A DNA stretch of 64,000 nt from JAIEOG01 sp964519985. GTDB taxonomy: Bacteria > Bdellovibrionota > FAC87 > UBA2466. Positions 7,594 through 15,728 of this stretch are shown here, one piece after another. Numbering within the stretch: position 1 is the stretch's first letter; each line of letters opens with the position of its first letter. A model generated the notes under the pieces. The model made no database searches, had not been told where the DNA came from, and worked only from the letters and a program-made list of their open reading frames with translations. The DNA lies in the NCBI GenBank assembly GCA_964519985.1, contig CAZFMF010000003.1:1-64000 (forward strand), written 5' to 3'. The position numbers were made by a program, and so were the translations under genes.

Positions 7594-8681
7594 TTGCCGG
7601 AGACCAGCCGAAACGGCGCCAACGGCAACGCAATCCGCGACTTTTCCAATTCCGTGCCGTTGAAATCGAAAACGCGAATCCCCGGATTCTCGCGGCTCCG
7701 ATCGGCGACGTACCAAAGTTTGCGTGCGGGATCGGCGAGAATATGGGCAAACTGGTACCCATCGCCCTTGAGGCGCGCGCGTATCACACCCGGTTGCGCC
7801 GGATCGAAAAATACCAAATCGGTCCGCGGGTGACTGGTGATCGCGATCGCCGTGTTCGATCCCGCCAGGTCGAAATCGAGCAAGTCTCCGCCCAACATTG
7901 GCTCCCACGTGAGATCGCGGGTCGCTCCGCCGGTCGCCTTCCAGCACTCGATCGCCCCATCCAAGATCGGGCGGGTGCGGCTCAAAGTTCCCGCGGCACC
8001 GACGCAGAGCTCGTCCCCAAAGGGTTTAATCTCGGTGAAGGGATTGCGATATTGGATTTCCACGACGCGCGCCCGGTCTACCTCGCCCCGCGCGAGATCA
8101 ATCGGCAGAACGTAGCCCGAGCCCGCCGGCTGGTAGTTGGCGTCTAGCCGCTGCAACGCAACCCAAGCGGTGCCTTCGGCGCGGTACCAGTGCGCGGCTT
8201 CCGCAAACCCGTCCGCATCCGCCCAATCACGCAAATCAATTTGACCGAGCACTTGGCCGCTATTGAGATCCAGTCGTTGAAGGTGGGTGCCCTTTAAGAA
8301 GGACACCCATGCTTGCGACCCTTCGATCGGCAGGATGTCCTGCGGGTTGCCCGTCGGCGGCAAAGCGAACTGACCGATCACCCGCGTGAGATCGGCGGAG
8401 GCCACGGTGACGTGGCTCCCGGCCAAACGGTTCACGACCAAAAGGCGTCCCCCTTCCGCGGCAAACCGAGCACCCGCGTCGGCCTGGGCGGGAAGCACCG
8501 TCTCCGAAACCTTGCCACCTTCGAGATCAATCCGGTAGACCGCACCGGTCGTGAAGTCGCTCGACACCGCATAGAGGTTACGAAAACCCCCGCGCAGCGG
8601 TTCGAAGTTCGTTTGGGGAGCGATCGCCCGATCGCACCCCGCGAGAATCACACTCATTAAGATTAAATTTCGTAACGCCAT
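7590..8681 (-). CDS. Beta-propeller-like lipoprotein in the cobalamin-riboswitch operon
   Basis: A 363-residue protein starting with ATG at 8681, 18 bp upstream of the receptor gene's stop codon, and preceded by GGAGAG. The N-terminus MALRNLILMSVILAGC is a type II signal with lipobox LAGC, so Cys16 is the predicted lipidation site. The rest has repeated short strands of the YncE/WD-like type (NLYAVSSDFTTGAVYRIDL, AWVSFLKGTHLQRLDLNSGQVLGQIDL, KLWYVADRSRENPGIRVFD), consistent with a six- or seven-bladed propeller. It overlaps btuB and must be co-regulated by the riboswitch. I infer an outer-membrane-anchored partner in corrinoid capture; this is not established. Confidence 0.75.
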   Translation of the reverse strand: MALRNLILMSVILAGCDRAIAPQTNFEPLRGGFRNLYAVSSDFTTGAVYRIDLEGGKVSETVLPAQADAGARFAAEGGRLLVVNRLAGSHVTVASADLTRVIGQFALPPTGNPQDILPIEGSQAWVSFLKGTHLQRLDLNSGQVLGQIDLRDWADADGFAEAAHWYRAEGTAWVALQRLDANYQPAGSGYVLPIDLARGEVDRARVVEIQYRNPFTEIKPFGDELCVGAAGTLSRTRPILDGAIECWKATGGATRDLTWEPMLGGDLLDFDLAGSNTAIAITSHPRTDLVFFDPAQPGVIRARLKGDGYQFAHILADPARKLWYVADRSRENPGIRVFDFNGTELEKSRIALPLAPFRLVSGN

Positions 8682-10618
8682 GACACGTACACTCTCCTTC
8701 CGGGTGACGGAAAGCCCGCAAGCCCCGTCGTATTTTGGATCATCGTAAAGTTCCAATCGCTTGAGTTCACCGTGAGCGCGTCGGTCAAATTGCGCAGCTC
8801 CAAGGTCCACATTCCCAACGGCGAATCCCACTTGCCCCAAACGCTATGCTCCCAGAAGGCGGCGATCCGGCGGGCATTCACAGCGTCGGCGTAAAGTGGG
8901 CCGGTACCCTGCAAAGAGTAAGCGACTTTCCAGGTCCTGCCCCCCCATTCCGCTTCGACACCGGTGCGGTAGTCCGGCCGCATCGGAAGGTGCTTGCCTC
9001 GGTAGGCGGAGGCCTCGGACAGATTGCGAGTCCAGAGCCATGCCGCACTCGCGCGCAGGATCCCCCCTCTTCCCACGTGAACTTCGGTCGCAACTTCCGG
9101 GGACAGGATTCGACTGCGGCCCAGATTTTGGGCCACGTAGTTCCACTGCGAATTGGGAATGAAAACGATCAGATCGTCGTTGAACGCCGCCGAAAAAGTC
9201 GCCGAAACCTGGATTTCGCGCACCCAGGTTTCAAAAAAAGCAAACCGCCCGTCACCGCCCAGCTCCATTTTCAGCGACCGCTCATTGGCCAGGGTGCGAT
9301 TGGCGGCCACGGTGGACGGAGCCCCGAAAAGTTCGAGTAGAGAAGGCGCTCGCTCATAGCGCCCGAGCACCGCCCGCAGCCGGCCGCGCGAGAGTTTTTT
9401 TTCCACTCCGATCCGGGGAGAAATCATGGCGACCTGCCGCTCCACCCCGCCGGAGTAGAGAAACCCTTGGAGCGTCATCGCCGGCTTCAATATCCAACCG
9501 CTACCCAACGCTTGGCGTGCCGACACGCCGAAGGGAAGACTCCAACGCCGACCGCTCACTTCTCCGACGCCATTGCCGACGAGGGATTGATCCCGTTGAA
9601 TGCCGAAAGAGGCCTCCCCGCCATTGGCCTGGTCGCCGCCGTAGCCCAAAGTGACTCGACCGCCGACAGCATTAGTTTGGGATCGGGTTAAGAACAACGC
9701 GCGCATCTCAACCGGCGCATCAAAAGCTTGGTCGTGTCCCCAGGCGTAGGCGCCGACGCGCCAATCCCACGCCGGTGAGACGCGCCAGGTCCCATCCATC
9801 GCCGCCAGATGAAACTGCTGGTTCAATAACCCATTCTGCGGTAGCCCCACGGGGCCAGCGATTTCATTGCGCCGGAGAGTGTGAAAACTCATCACGTCGA
9901 TGTGATCGGCTCCGCGCCGCCACGCGCGGGCCTGCGGTAGAACGGTAAATGCGCGGTAGCCGTTGTGATCGCGCCGCGCCCAGGTGTCGTCGGAGGGAAT
10001 CAGAGGCGTTCCGGCAACGTCGCGATAGACAAAATCCTCCCGAGATTGTTGCCCGTCGGCCAAGACGGAAACGGGGAACGGGGCGGTGACCGCCGCTCGG
10101 GCGAATAGGCGACGAGAGCCAAAGGAACCCACCCGCCCTCCGAAAGCGGAAGGCCCGAAACCCGGGGGGGCGAGCCGCAAGACCACCGCTCCGCCCAGAC
10201 CGTCCCCACCCAGGATCGCCGGCGTGCCTTCGGGATAGAGATCCATCCCGCCCAGCGCTTCCACCGGAAACCAACCGATTTGCGCGGCATGGTGTTGAGC
10301 GTCGGTGAGGGGAATCGACTCCAAAAAGTAACGCGACTGGGCGGCATCTTGCCCGCGGATCTGAAAACCGGTCACACTCTCGTCGCCGCCGGTGCGTTGC
10401 GCGAAAACCGCCGTGCGACGCCCCAACACCCGGGTGAGATGGCTTTCGCCGTTGCGATCGACAGGAACATGGCCACCGACGAATTCACTCGACTGCTGCG
10501 CGGGATTTCCGGGGGGACGATCCGATTCCACGATCACCGGCGCAAGGACGGCGGGCGGATCTTCACCCCGGACATTCAGCGCGAAAAAGGCGGCAATGAA
10601 AAAAACAAAGGACACCAT
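8663..10618 (-). CDS. btuB: TonB-dependent outer-membrane receptor, probable corrinoid uptake
   Basis: A 651-residue TonB-dependent receptor. The ATG at 10618 is chosen because a GGGAGG lies eight bases upstream and a signal peptide (MVSFVFFIAAFFALNVRG) follows. A TonB-box-like PVIVES segment comes next, then the plug domain with FQIRGQDAAQSRYFLESIPL and GGDGLGGAVVLRL, then a 22-strand-type barrel ending in the aromatic YVSWRYEI. Corrinoid specificity is inferred from the cobalamin riboswitch directly upstream, not from ligand residues. The downstream lipoprotein gene overlaps its 3' end by 19 bp. Energy would come from a TonB/ExbB/ExbD complex. Confidence 0.85.
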   Translation of the reverse strand: MVSFVFFIAAFFALNVRGEDPPAVLAPVIVESDRPPGNPAQQSSEFVGGHVPVDRNGESHLTRVLGRRTAVFAQRTGGDESVTGFQIRGQDAAQSRYFLESIPLTDAQHHAAQIGWFPVEALGGMDLYPEGTPAILGGDGLGGAVVLRLAPPGFGPSAFGGRVGSFGSRRLFARAAVTAPFPVSVLADGQQSREDFVYRDVAGTPLIPSDDTWARRDHNGYRAFTVLPQARAWRRGADHIDVMSFHTLRRNEIAGPVGLPQNGLLNQQFHLAAMDGTWRVSPAWDWRVGAYAWGHDQAFDAPVEMRALFLTRSQTNAVGGRVTLGYGGDQANGGEASFGIQRDQSLVGNGVGEVSGRRWSLPFGVSARQALGSGWILKPAMTLQGFLYSGGVERQVAMISPRIGVEKKLSRGRLRAVLGRYERAPSLLELFGAPSTVAANRTLANERSLKMELGGDGRFAFFETWVREIQVSATFSAAFNDDLIVFIPNSQWNYVAQNLGRSRILSPEVATEVHVGRGGILRASAAWLWTRNLSEASAYRGKHLPMRPDYRTGVEAEWGGRTWKVAYSLQGTGPLYADAVNARRIAAFWEHSVWGKWDSPLGMWTLELRNLTDALTVNSSDWNFTMIQNTTGLAGFPSPGRRVYVSWRYEI

Positions 10619-10641
10619 CCGGTTCGCCTCCCTCGAGCGAA

Positions 10642-10665
10642 CAAAAAGAAAAGCGCTATGCGCTT
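10642..10665 (-). terminator. Hairpin plus T-rich tract: riboswitch expression platform
   Basis: AAGCGC-ATA-GCGCTT (10651-10665) forms a 6-bp hairpin on the minus-strand transcript, followed at once by TTCTTTTTGT. It starts one base after the 3' arm of the riboswitch P1 stem. The layout fits transcription attenuation: ligand-bound aptamer, terminator formed, btuB off. The stem is short, so termination efficiency is uncertain. Confidence 0.5.
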
Positions 10666-10666
10666 G

Positions 10667-10836
10667 CAACTGGTAGGTCTTCGGACTCGAAGGACTTCAA
10701 AGTCGCGCTCGGCTTCCCGGGGCGTTTCCGCTCCCAGTGCCCGGATTCCATCCAGAGCGCGAAGTATCCTTTCACCGCTGCGGGGCAGTCTCGGATTTTC
10801 ACCGAGTTCCCTGATCCAGCTTGCCGGGCCAGAGTT
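10667..10836 (-). promoter_or_regulatory. Cobalamin (AdoCbl-class) riboswitch
   Basis: Read on the minus strand, the leader carries the conserved blocks of the cobalamin aptamer in order: AGGGAACTCGGTGAAAATCC (10793-10812), GACTGCCCCGCAGCGGTGA, GGCACTGGGAGC, CCCCGGGAAGCCGAG and GAGTCCGAAGACCTACCAG. A bulged P1 can form between CCAGTTG (10667-10673) and AACTCTGG (10829-10836). It lies 49 bp upstream of the btuB start. In the known family, adenosylcobalamin or another cobalamin represses the downstream uptake gene. Confidence 0.95.
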
Positions 10837-10960
10837 AGCAACTGACCGGGGAAGTGTCAGCTAGATTCGCTTTCCCTATTGGATCCGCGGCCTTACTCGC
10901 CACCCTCTCGTCGGTGCTAAAATTGTGATAAGAGTCCCGTTGAATCAACGAGGTCATTTT

Positions 10961-11518
10961 ATGGAACCAGTAAGCGTCAATCTCGAGTTCACTCCTAACC
11001 CGAACACTTTAAAGTTCGTCGTCAATCGACCACTCCTAGAAAAGGGCGCGGTCAACTTCACCGCCGTATCCGCCGCGGAAAAAGCGCCGCTGGCGTTGAA
11101 ACTCTTTGCCATTCCCGGCGTAGAAGCCGTGATGATTGGAACGAATTTCGTCACAATCACCAAAGCCCCGAACGGCGACTGGGATATTCTGGCGGATCGC
11201 GTGCCCGCAACGTTGGACGCACATTTGACCGCGAGCCTCCCGATCCTAGCCGAAGATTTCGTCCACGAAGCCCCGCCGGTGGGAACGGGAACGGCGATCG
11301 AGCAGCGCATTCGTGAAGTTTTGGATACCGATATTCGACCCGCGGTCGCGATGGACGGGGGCGACATCACGTTCAACCGTTTTGAAGACGGAATTGTTTA
11401 TCTCGAATTGCGGGGCGCCTGCAGTAGCTGCGCCCATTCGGTGGCCACGCTGAAGATGGGCGTGGAGACCCGACTCAAGGAAGCCGTTCCCGAGATTCGG
11501 GAAGTGGTTCAGGTCTGA
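10961..11518 (+). CDS. Nfu-type iron-sulfur carrier protein
   Basis: A 185-residue protein with two domains. Residues 1-90 are the Nfu N-terminal domain (VNLEFTPNPNTLKFV, IPGVEAVMIGTNFVTITK). Residues 112-185 are the NifU C-terminal domain with MDGGDI (131-136) and the cluster-binding pair Cys154-x-x-Cys157 (GACSSCAHS). Known relatives hold a bridging [4Fe-4S] cluster between two subunits and deliver it to apo-enzymes. The start is the ATG at 10961, with GAGG eight bases upstream, not the upstream ATA/GTG-type options. The last 44 bp overlap the 3' end of the convergent protease gene. Confidence 0.9.
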   Translation: MEPVSVNLEFTPNPNTLKFVVNRPLLEKGAVNFTAVSAAEKAPLALKLFAIPGVEAVMIGTNFVTITKAPNGDWDILADRVPATLDAHLTASLPILAEDFVHEAPPVGTGTAIEQRIREVLDTDIRPAVAMDGGDITFNRFEDGIVYLELRGACSSCAHSVATLKMGVETRLKEAVPEIREVVQV

Positions 11519-12248
11519 GCCGGGCGAGCCAGAAGCGACCGAGCAAAAGCGGCGCCAGTAAAAGCGCCATTAACCAACCGAGATCTACCGATCGATTCGC
11601 CCGGGGGGCGTGCGCGCACCCATAAGGCCCGCTACGAAACTCGCTGCGCGGGTACAAAAACGCGATTCCATCCATATCGTCCTCGGACAAGATCGCGTCC
11701 GTTTTCGCGTTGATGCTATAAAACATGAGGGCCCGTTGATTCGACGAATGGCCTAATCCCAGCACATGCCCCAATTCGTGGGCGAGCGTGACTTCGATTT
11801 GATCCGCCGTGAGGTTAACGATGTTCGCCGCCTTGCCCGTTTCCGCGTTAATGACCACGCCGGCATAGTCGATACGACCGGCGCTGGCGGCCAGTCGCGT
11901 AGCCGCGGGAACCACGTTCCCGTCGACACCTTGATTGGCGCTAAAAGCCGGATCACAAAGCAGCACCGGCGTGGCCGTGGCCGTTCCGCCACCGAATTGG
12001 GACGCAGTGGTGGGCGTGCTAGTCGCACCGCGCACCAGGATCAACGATGCGTCCTGGGAACGGTTCCACGCATCGAGCGCCCGGTCCAAAATTTCGATCA
12101 ACTCCGCTTCCGGAATCGCACAGGCGGAAAAATCGTAGTGCACGGTCAGTGGGTTTGGAGACCAGCCGCCAATGCCCGCCGCCACAAGCGTCCAAGCCTG
12201 CGCTTGGGTCCCCAGCCAAAGTACCCCCCAAGCAATCACGTGCTTCAC
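11475..12248 (-). CDS. Matrixin-like secreted zinc metalloprotease with C-terminal anchor
   Basis: A 257-residue protein with a signal peptide (VKHVIAWGVLWLGTQAQA). The catalytic metzincin motif HELGHVLGLGH (157-167) is complete, and a Met-turn (ALMFYS, Met175) follows. The C-terminus carries a lone cysteine in YGCAHAPRANR (Cys211), a hydrophobic helix (WLMALLLAPLLLGRFW) and an arginine-containing tail. This three-part layout recalls protein-sorting tails of the MYXO-CTERM/GlyGly-CTERM kind; assignment to either is unproven. It starts with GTG at 12248, forming a GTGA overlap with the upstream barrel-like gene, so the two are coupled. Its stop lies inside nfu on the other strand. Confidence 0.85.
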   Translation of the reverse strand: MKHVIAWGVLWLGTQAQAWTLVAAGIGGWSPNPLTVHYDFSACAIPEAELIEILDRALDAWNRSQDASLILVRGATSTPTTASQFGGGTATATPVLLCDPAFSANQGVDGNVVPAATRLAASAGRIDYAGVVINAETGKAANIVNLTADQIEVTLAHELGHVLGLGHSSNQRALMFYSINAKTDAILSEDDMDGIAFLYPRSEFRSGPYGCAHAPRANRSVDLGWLMALLLAPLLLGRFWLARLRPEPLPESRERLP

Positions 12249-12835
12249 AATGTGATCCCCATGTACAAAGCGCCGTGGATGCGACGGCGGGCTCGACTCG
12301 CGACCTCTGAAAACCAAGCTTCCGCGCCGAGAGAAACGCCTTTGGCGATTTGCACTTCAATTCCCGTCTCCACCAAAAAGAGAAAGGCGGAGGCGGTTCC
12401 CCCCGGCAGATAGAAAATCGAGGTCGAGGTTGCGTTATTGAGCTCCACCGCCTGCGATTTCGTCATCAGGAGCTTCCACTGGAGCGCGGTACCGAAGCGC
12501 CACTTAAACCCGGCCGTCCCCAGCGCAAAATCAAGCCCCAGCCAACTCGTCAAAGTCTTTGCAAATCCGTCGGCGCCATTGCGCCAGGGCACCAGAAGTC
12601 CGAGGCTCGGTTCAAAAGACACGGAGGAAGCGACGGGCACGGAGGGGCGAAAACGCAGCATTCCGCTGAGGGTACTCACCTGATTGCCGTACCCCTCTGC
12701 AGTTGAGAAGCGCTGCGCTAAATTATCGCCGTACAGCCCCAGGTCGAGAACGAAGGTGGACGCGGCCTCACCGGCGACCGGAATGAACAAAGGCAAGAAA
12801 AGCAGGATTCGCCCCAATCGGAGCCCACGACCCAT
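12245..12835 (-). CDS. Outer-membrane barrel-like protein
   Basis: A protein of about 196 residues with an N-terminal signal peptide (GRILLFLPLFIPVAGEAAS) and alternating hydrophobic/polar strands typical of small outer-membrane barrels (TFVLDLGLYGDNLAQRF, FEPSLGLLVPWRNGA, VSLGAEAWFSEVASR). The final ALYMGITL resembles a terminal strand. No family is recognised. The ATG at 12835 is preferred (GGGGG just upstream); a TTG at 12856 would add seven residues. It is translationally coupled to the matrixin-like protease, suggesting a shared surface function. Confidence 0.6.
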   Translation of the reverse strand: MGRGLRLGRILLFLPLFIPVAGEAASTFVLDLGLYGDNLAQRFSTAEGYGNQVSTLSGMLRFRPSVPVASSVSFEPSLGLLVPWRNGADGFAKTLTSWLGLDFALGTAGFKWRFGTALQWKLLMTKSQAVELNNATSTSIFYLPGGTASAFLFLVETGIEVQIAKGVSLGAEAWFSEVASRARRRIHGALYMGITL

Positions 12836-12910
12836 TACCCCCGATGCTTCATCCAACTCTCTGTTTTGCCAAGTGATTTTTTAGCGTATCATTAAGCCTG
12901 GGGAGGAAGT

Positions 12911-13669
12911 ATGGCACCACGGGTTTATCTTCAGTTTCTTTCCTGCATCGTCGCACTCGTTCTTTTTAGCCCGGTCGTCGGGGCCGAAACCAGCGACTAT
13001 CTCGAGGAAGATCCCTACGCGGACAACGGCGCTAACGCGACGGACAAATCGCAGAATCAAGAAGTGGCGCCCACCGGTGAAGTGAGAGGGGGCTCCCCGG
13101 CACGCCCGGCGCGCAAGTCTCCGCGCACCAAGCCGGACGGCCGCAAGTACTTCACCGACCAAACTCCGCGCTCTGACGCGGGGGTTTTTCACGTTGGTTT
13201 TGCCTTCGGCGGAAACTTCTACATCGAGCCGGAGTGGGATAAGACGGTAAGTCCGCCGCAACTCTCGGGCAACTTTTACAAGGATTTTGGTTTTCAGGCC
13301 GGAGTCTATTTCGATCACGACTACTCAGAACTCGACGAAAATATCCCGCTCATGCTGCGCGGGATGATCGGCTACAAATACATTCTCGGCTCGGTCCACG
13401 TTTTCAGTTTCGACGGGATGGTCCGCCATATGTGGCGCTGGTCGGAAAAAGCGAGCTTCGGAGTGGGCCTCGGCGCGAGCGCCGCCGTTTGGTATCGCTC
13501 CATCACCGCGACTTCACCGAACGAAGAAATCGTCTTCCTACCCACGATGTTGTTGAGTGCCGGGTTTGAGTTCAACCCCTTCATGGTGGACTTCAAGTGG
13601 GCCATCAACCGCTTTGGCGCGGACAACGTCATCACCGGCTTCGAATTGTATTTCGGATTCCGCCTTTAA
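12911..13669 (+). CDS. Outer-membrane beta-barrel protein, unknown
   Basis: A 252-residue protein. A signal peptide (QFLSCIVALVLFSPVVGA) is followed by an acidic then basic low-complexity linker (about 25-80, with PARPARKSPRTKPDGRK). The C-terminal domain is barrel-like, with strands such as GVFHVGFAFGGNFYIE, LLSAGFEFNPFMVDFKWAI and a terminal FELYFGFRL ending in an aromatic-x-Leu pattern. GGGGAGGAAGT precedes the ATG. The gene is divergent from the barrel/protease pair and may share a promoter region with it. Its stop interlocks (TTAA) with the response-regulator gene. Confidence 0.7.
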   Translation: MAPRVYLQFLSCIVALVLFSPVVGAETSDYLEEDPYADNGANATDKSQNQEVAPTGEVRGGSPARPARKSPRTKPDGRKYFTDQTPRSDAGVFHVGFAFGGNFYIEPEWDKTVSPPQLSGNFYKDFGFQAGVYFDHDYSELDENIPLMLRGMIGYKYILGSVHVFSFDGMVRHMWRWSEKASFGVGLGASAAVWYRSITATSPNEEIVFLPTMLLSAGFEFNPFMVDFKWAINRFGADNVITGFELYFGFRL

Positions 13670-14034
13670 GCGGCTTGCTTGAGGAGCCCGCGCAACACAT
13701 CGCGGATCTTAGCTTCGGAAACTGGCTTGATGAGGTATTCGGCCGCACCCGCTTCGAGCGCCCGCAAAACGATGTTCTCATCGTGAAGCGCACTGAGAAT
13801 CACGATTTGCGGAGGGGACGCCACGGTGGCGAGTGCCTTGGTCGCTTCAATGCCGGACATCTTGGGCATGACCAAATCCATCAGGACGAGCTGGGGCGAA
13901 AACTTCCCGCAAAGTTCAATGGCCTCGGCTCCACTACCGGCGAGCCCCACCACATCGAACTCCTTCTCCAGTGATTCGCGGAGCTTTTCCCGCACCGACT
14001 GGATGTCGTCTACGATGATCAGGGTTGGACGCAT
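13666..14034 (-). CDS. Single-domain (CheY-like) response regulator
   Basis: A 122-residue protein consisting only of a receiver domain: acidic pocket Asp9/Asp10, phospho-acceptor Asp53 (LMDLVMPKMSG), the conserved LSALH and the IKP motif (YLIKPVSE). There is no output domain, so it acts by protein-protein contact or in a phosphorelay. It is divergent from the CHASE2 histidine kinase (54-bp gap), which is the natural candidate partner; that pairing is inferred. It ends at TTAA shared with the barrel gene. Confidence 0.9.
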   Translation of the reverse strand: MRPTLIIVDDIQSVREKLRESLEKEFDVVGLAGSGAEAIELCGKFSPQLVLMDLVMPKMSGIEATKALATVASPPQIVILSALHDENIVLRALEAGAAEYLIKPVSEAKIRDVLRGLLKQAA

Positions 14035-14088
14035 TTCTTTTCGACTCTTCGTTGAATCTTATCCCAGCTCGCTCTAAGCTCCGACCCC

Positions 14089-15648
14089 GTGTCGGGCCTA
14101 TCTTTAAGTCTTCGTATCCTGCTCTGTTCCATCGCGGCTTTGGTTCCGATGACCAATCTGAATGAGTGGTGCTCGGATGTTCTCTTCCGCCTGCGGGGCC
14201 CACTGCGCGGACCGACCGACGTTCGCATTCTCACCGTGCCATCCGAGCAATCGCGCAGTCGCGTCCTCGAGGCCCTGGGTCAATCGCCGCGCCTCGTCGT
14301 TTCTTACCCGGACGAAGCGCTTAGCGAAGACACCGTTCCCGACGAGGACTGCACCTTGCGTCATGCCACCCTCGAAGGTGGGACGGTCCATTCGCCAACA
14401 CTCCTTACATATCATCGGCTGAATGCGACGTCAGGTAAACCGATCCCCAAGTTTCCCATCGCGATCGATTTTCGGGGACCCGCCGGGAGCTACCCGGCCC
14501 TGAGCGAAAACCCGGCCGACTTGCGATCGCTCTCACGCGAGGCGTTAAGCCAATCGATCATCCTAGTCGGACGCGACGCCGGCAGCGACCGTCTGGTACG
14601 CACCCCCTTCGGTCCACTGTCCCCCCTGGAAGCCCAAGCGAATGTTTTGGAAACGCTTTGGCAGGGCCGGGCCCTGTCGGCCGTTCCCCGCTGGTTCACA
14701 CGGGTGGCGACGCTGGCGACGATCGCGCTTTCGGTTCTGGTACTAATGAAACTCCCACTCACCTACGCGTGGATGCCGTTGCTGGGACTTGCGGGCGCTT
14801 GGATCTTCGCCGGCTGGATTTGCCTCTATCAAGCCAAAGTCATTCTCGCGTTAGCTAACCCGCTCGTCGGTATCCTCGTCTCGCATTTGCTGCTACTCGG
14901 CTACAAGGTGCGTAAGCAAGAAGCCGAGCATTGGGAATCGCAGCGCGAAGCGGAGACGGGTCGGCAAGTCGAGGAGTTTAAGAACAACTTCGTCTCGCTC
15001 TTCAGCCACGATCTGAAAACCCCGATCGCCCGTATCAAGGCGGTCGTTAAACTGGCTCTATCCAACGAAGGCGTCCCGCCGGCGCTTCAGGATTCGCTCA
15101 AGAACATCGACCGCGCGAGCGACGATCTGGGGCGTCTCATCAGCGACATCTTGAAAATTACGAAGATGGAGTCGATGTCGCTGGAGATGCAAAAGGACGC
15201 CGTCGATGTGAACCGAATGGTGGAAATGGCGGTCGCCCGTTTGAAGTTCGCGGCCGAAGAAAAGAAGATCCGCTTTGTTCTCGACCTCGAACCCCTATTT
15301 CCGATTGAAGGCGACCCCACGCTCATTCAGGAGATCATTCTGAACCTGGCGGAGAACGCGGTGAAATACGGCCGCCCCGATACGGAAGTTTTGCTGCGCA
15401 CTTCCGAAGAACCCGGTCGGGTGCGGGTGACCGTGACCGACAAAGGACTCGGCATTCCGGCCGATGAGTTACCGCGCGTGGCGGGCAAGTTTTACCGCGG
15501 TAAGGAAGCTTCGCAGTCAACTTCCGGGTCCGGTTTGGGCCTTTATCTGGCCAAATACTTCGTGGAATTGCACCAAGGCGAGCTTGAAATCAAAAGCCAA
15601 CCTGGACGGGGGACCGAGGTAAGCTTTTGGCTTCCTTCACCTAATTGA
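14089..15648 (+). CDS. CHASE2-type sensor histidine kinase
   Basis: A 519-residue membrane kinase. Residues 1-195 resemble a CHASE2 sensor (FRGPAGSYPALSE, SIILVGRDAGSDRLVRTPFG). Two or three membrane helices follow (about 203-272). Then comes a HisKA domain with the phospho-acceptor His307 in SLFSHDLKTPI, and an HATPase domain with N-box (LNLAENAVKYG), G1 (DKGLGIP) and G2 (GSGLGLYLAKY). CHASE2 senses unknown extracytoplasmic stimuli. It starts with GTG at 14089. The NtrC-type regulator gene begins 80 bp downstream under its own promoter, and a receiver-only gene diverges upstream. Confidence 0.9.
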   Translation: MSGLSLSLRILLCSIAALVPMTNLNEWCSDVLFRLRGPLRGPTDVRILTVPSEQSRSRVLEALGQSPRLVVSYPDEALSEDTVPDEDCTLRHATLEGGTVHSPTLLTYHRLNATSGKPIPKFPIAIDFRGPAGSYPALSENPADLRSLSREALSQSIILVGRDAGSDRLVRTPFGPLSPLEAQANVLETLWQGRALSAVPRWFTRVATLATIALSVLVLMKLPLTYAWMPLLGLAGAWIFAGWICLYQAKVILALANPLVGILVSHLLLLGYKVRKQEAEHWESQREAETGRQVEEFKNNFVSLFSHDLKTPIARIKAVVKLALSNEGVPPALQDSLKNIDRASDDLGRLISDILKITKMESMSLEMQKDAVDVNRMVEMAVARLKFAAEEKKIRFVLDLEPLFPIEGDPTLIQEIILNLAENAVKYGRPDTEVLLRTSEEPGRVRVTVTDKGLGIPADELPRVAGKFYRGKEASQSTSGSGLGLYLAKYFVELHQGELEIKSQPGRGTEVSFWLPSPN

Positions 15649-15656
15649 TCGCCCGG

Positions 15657-15685
15657 TTGCGGTAAAAATGCCGATTTGGTATAGA
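15657..15685 (+). promoter_or_regulatory. Sigma-70-type promoter of the NtrC-type regulator
   Basis: TTGCGG (15657-15662), a 17-bp spacer and TATAGA (15680-15685), 43 bp upstream of the GTG start at 15729 in the gap after the histidine kinase gene. Four of six bases match in the -35 and five of six in the -10 consensus. Confidence 0.55.
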
Positions 15686-15728
15686 ACCTCGGTACTTAAC
15701 TCCCAAGGCAACGGGAAAAGGTCAGTCC

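Noticed and set aside
7111..7947. A 278-codon minus-strand frame across the TonB-like and lipoprotein gene ends
   Set aside because: It overlaps two supported genes and has no signal, domain or ribosome-binding site of its own.
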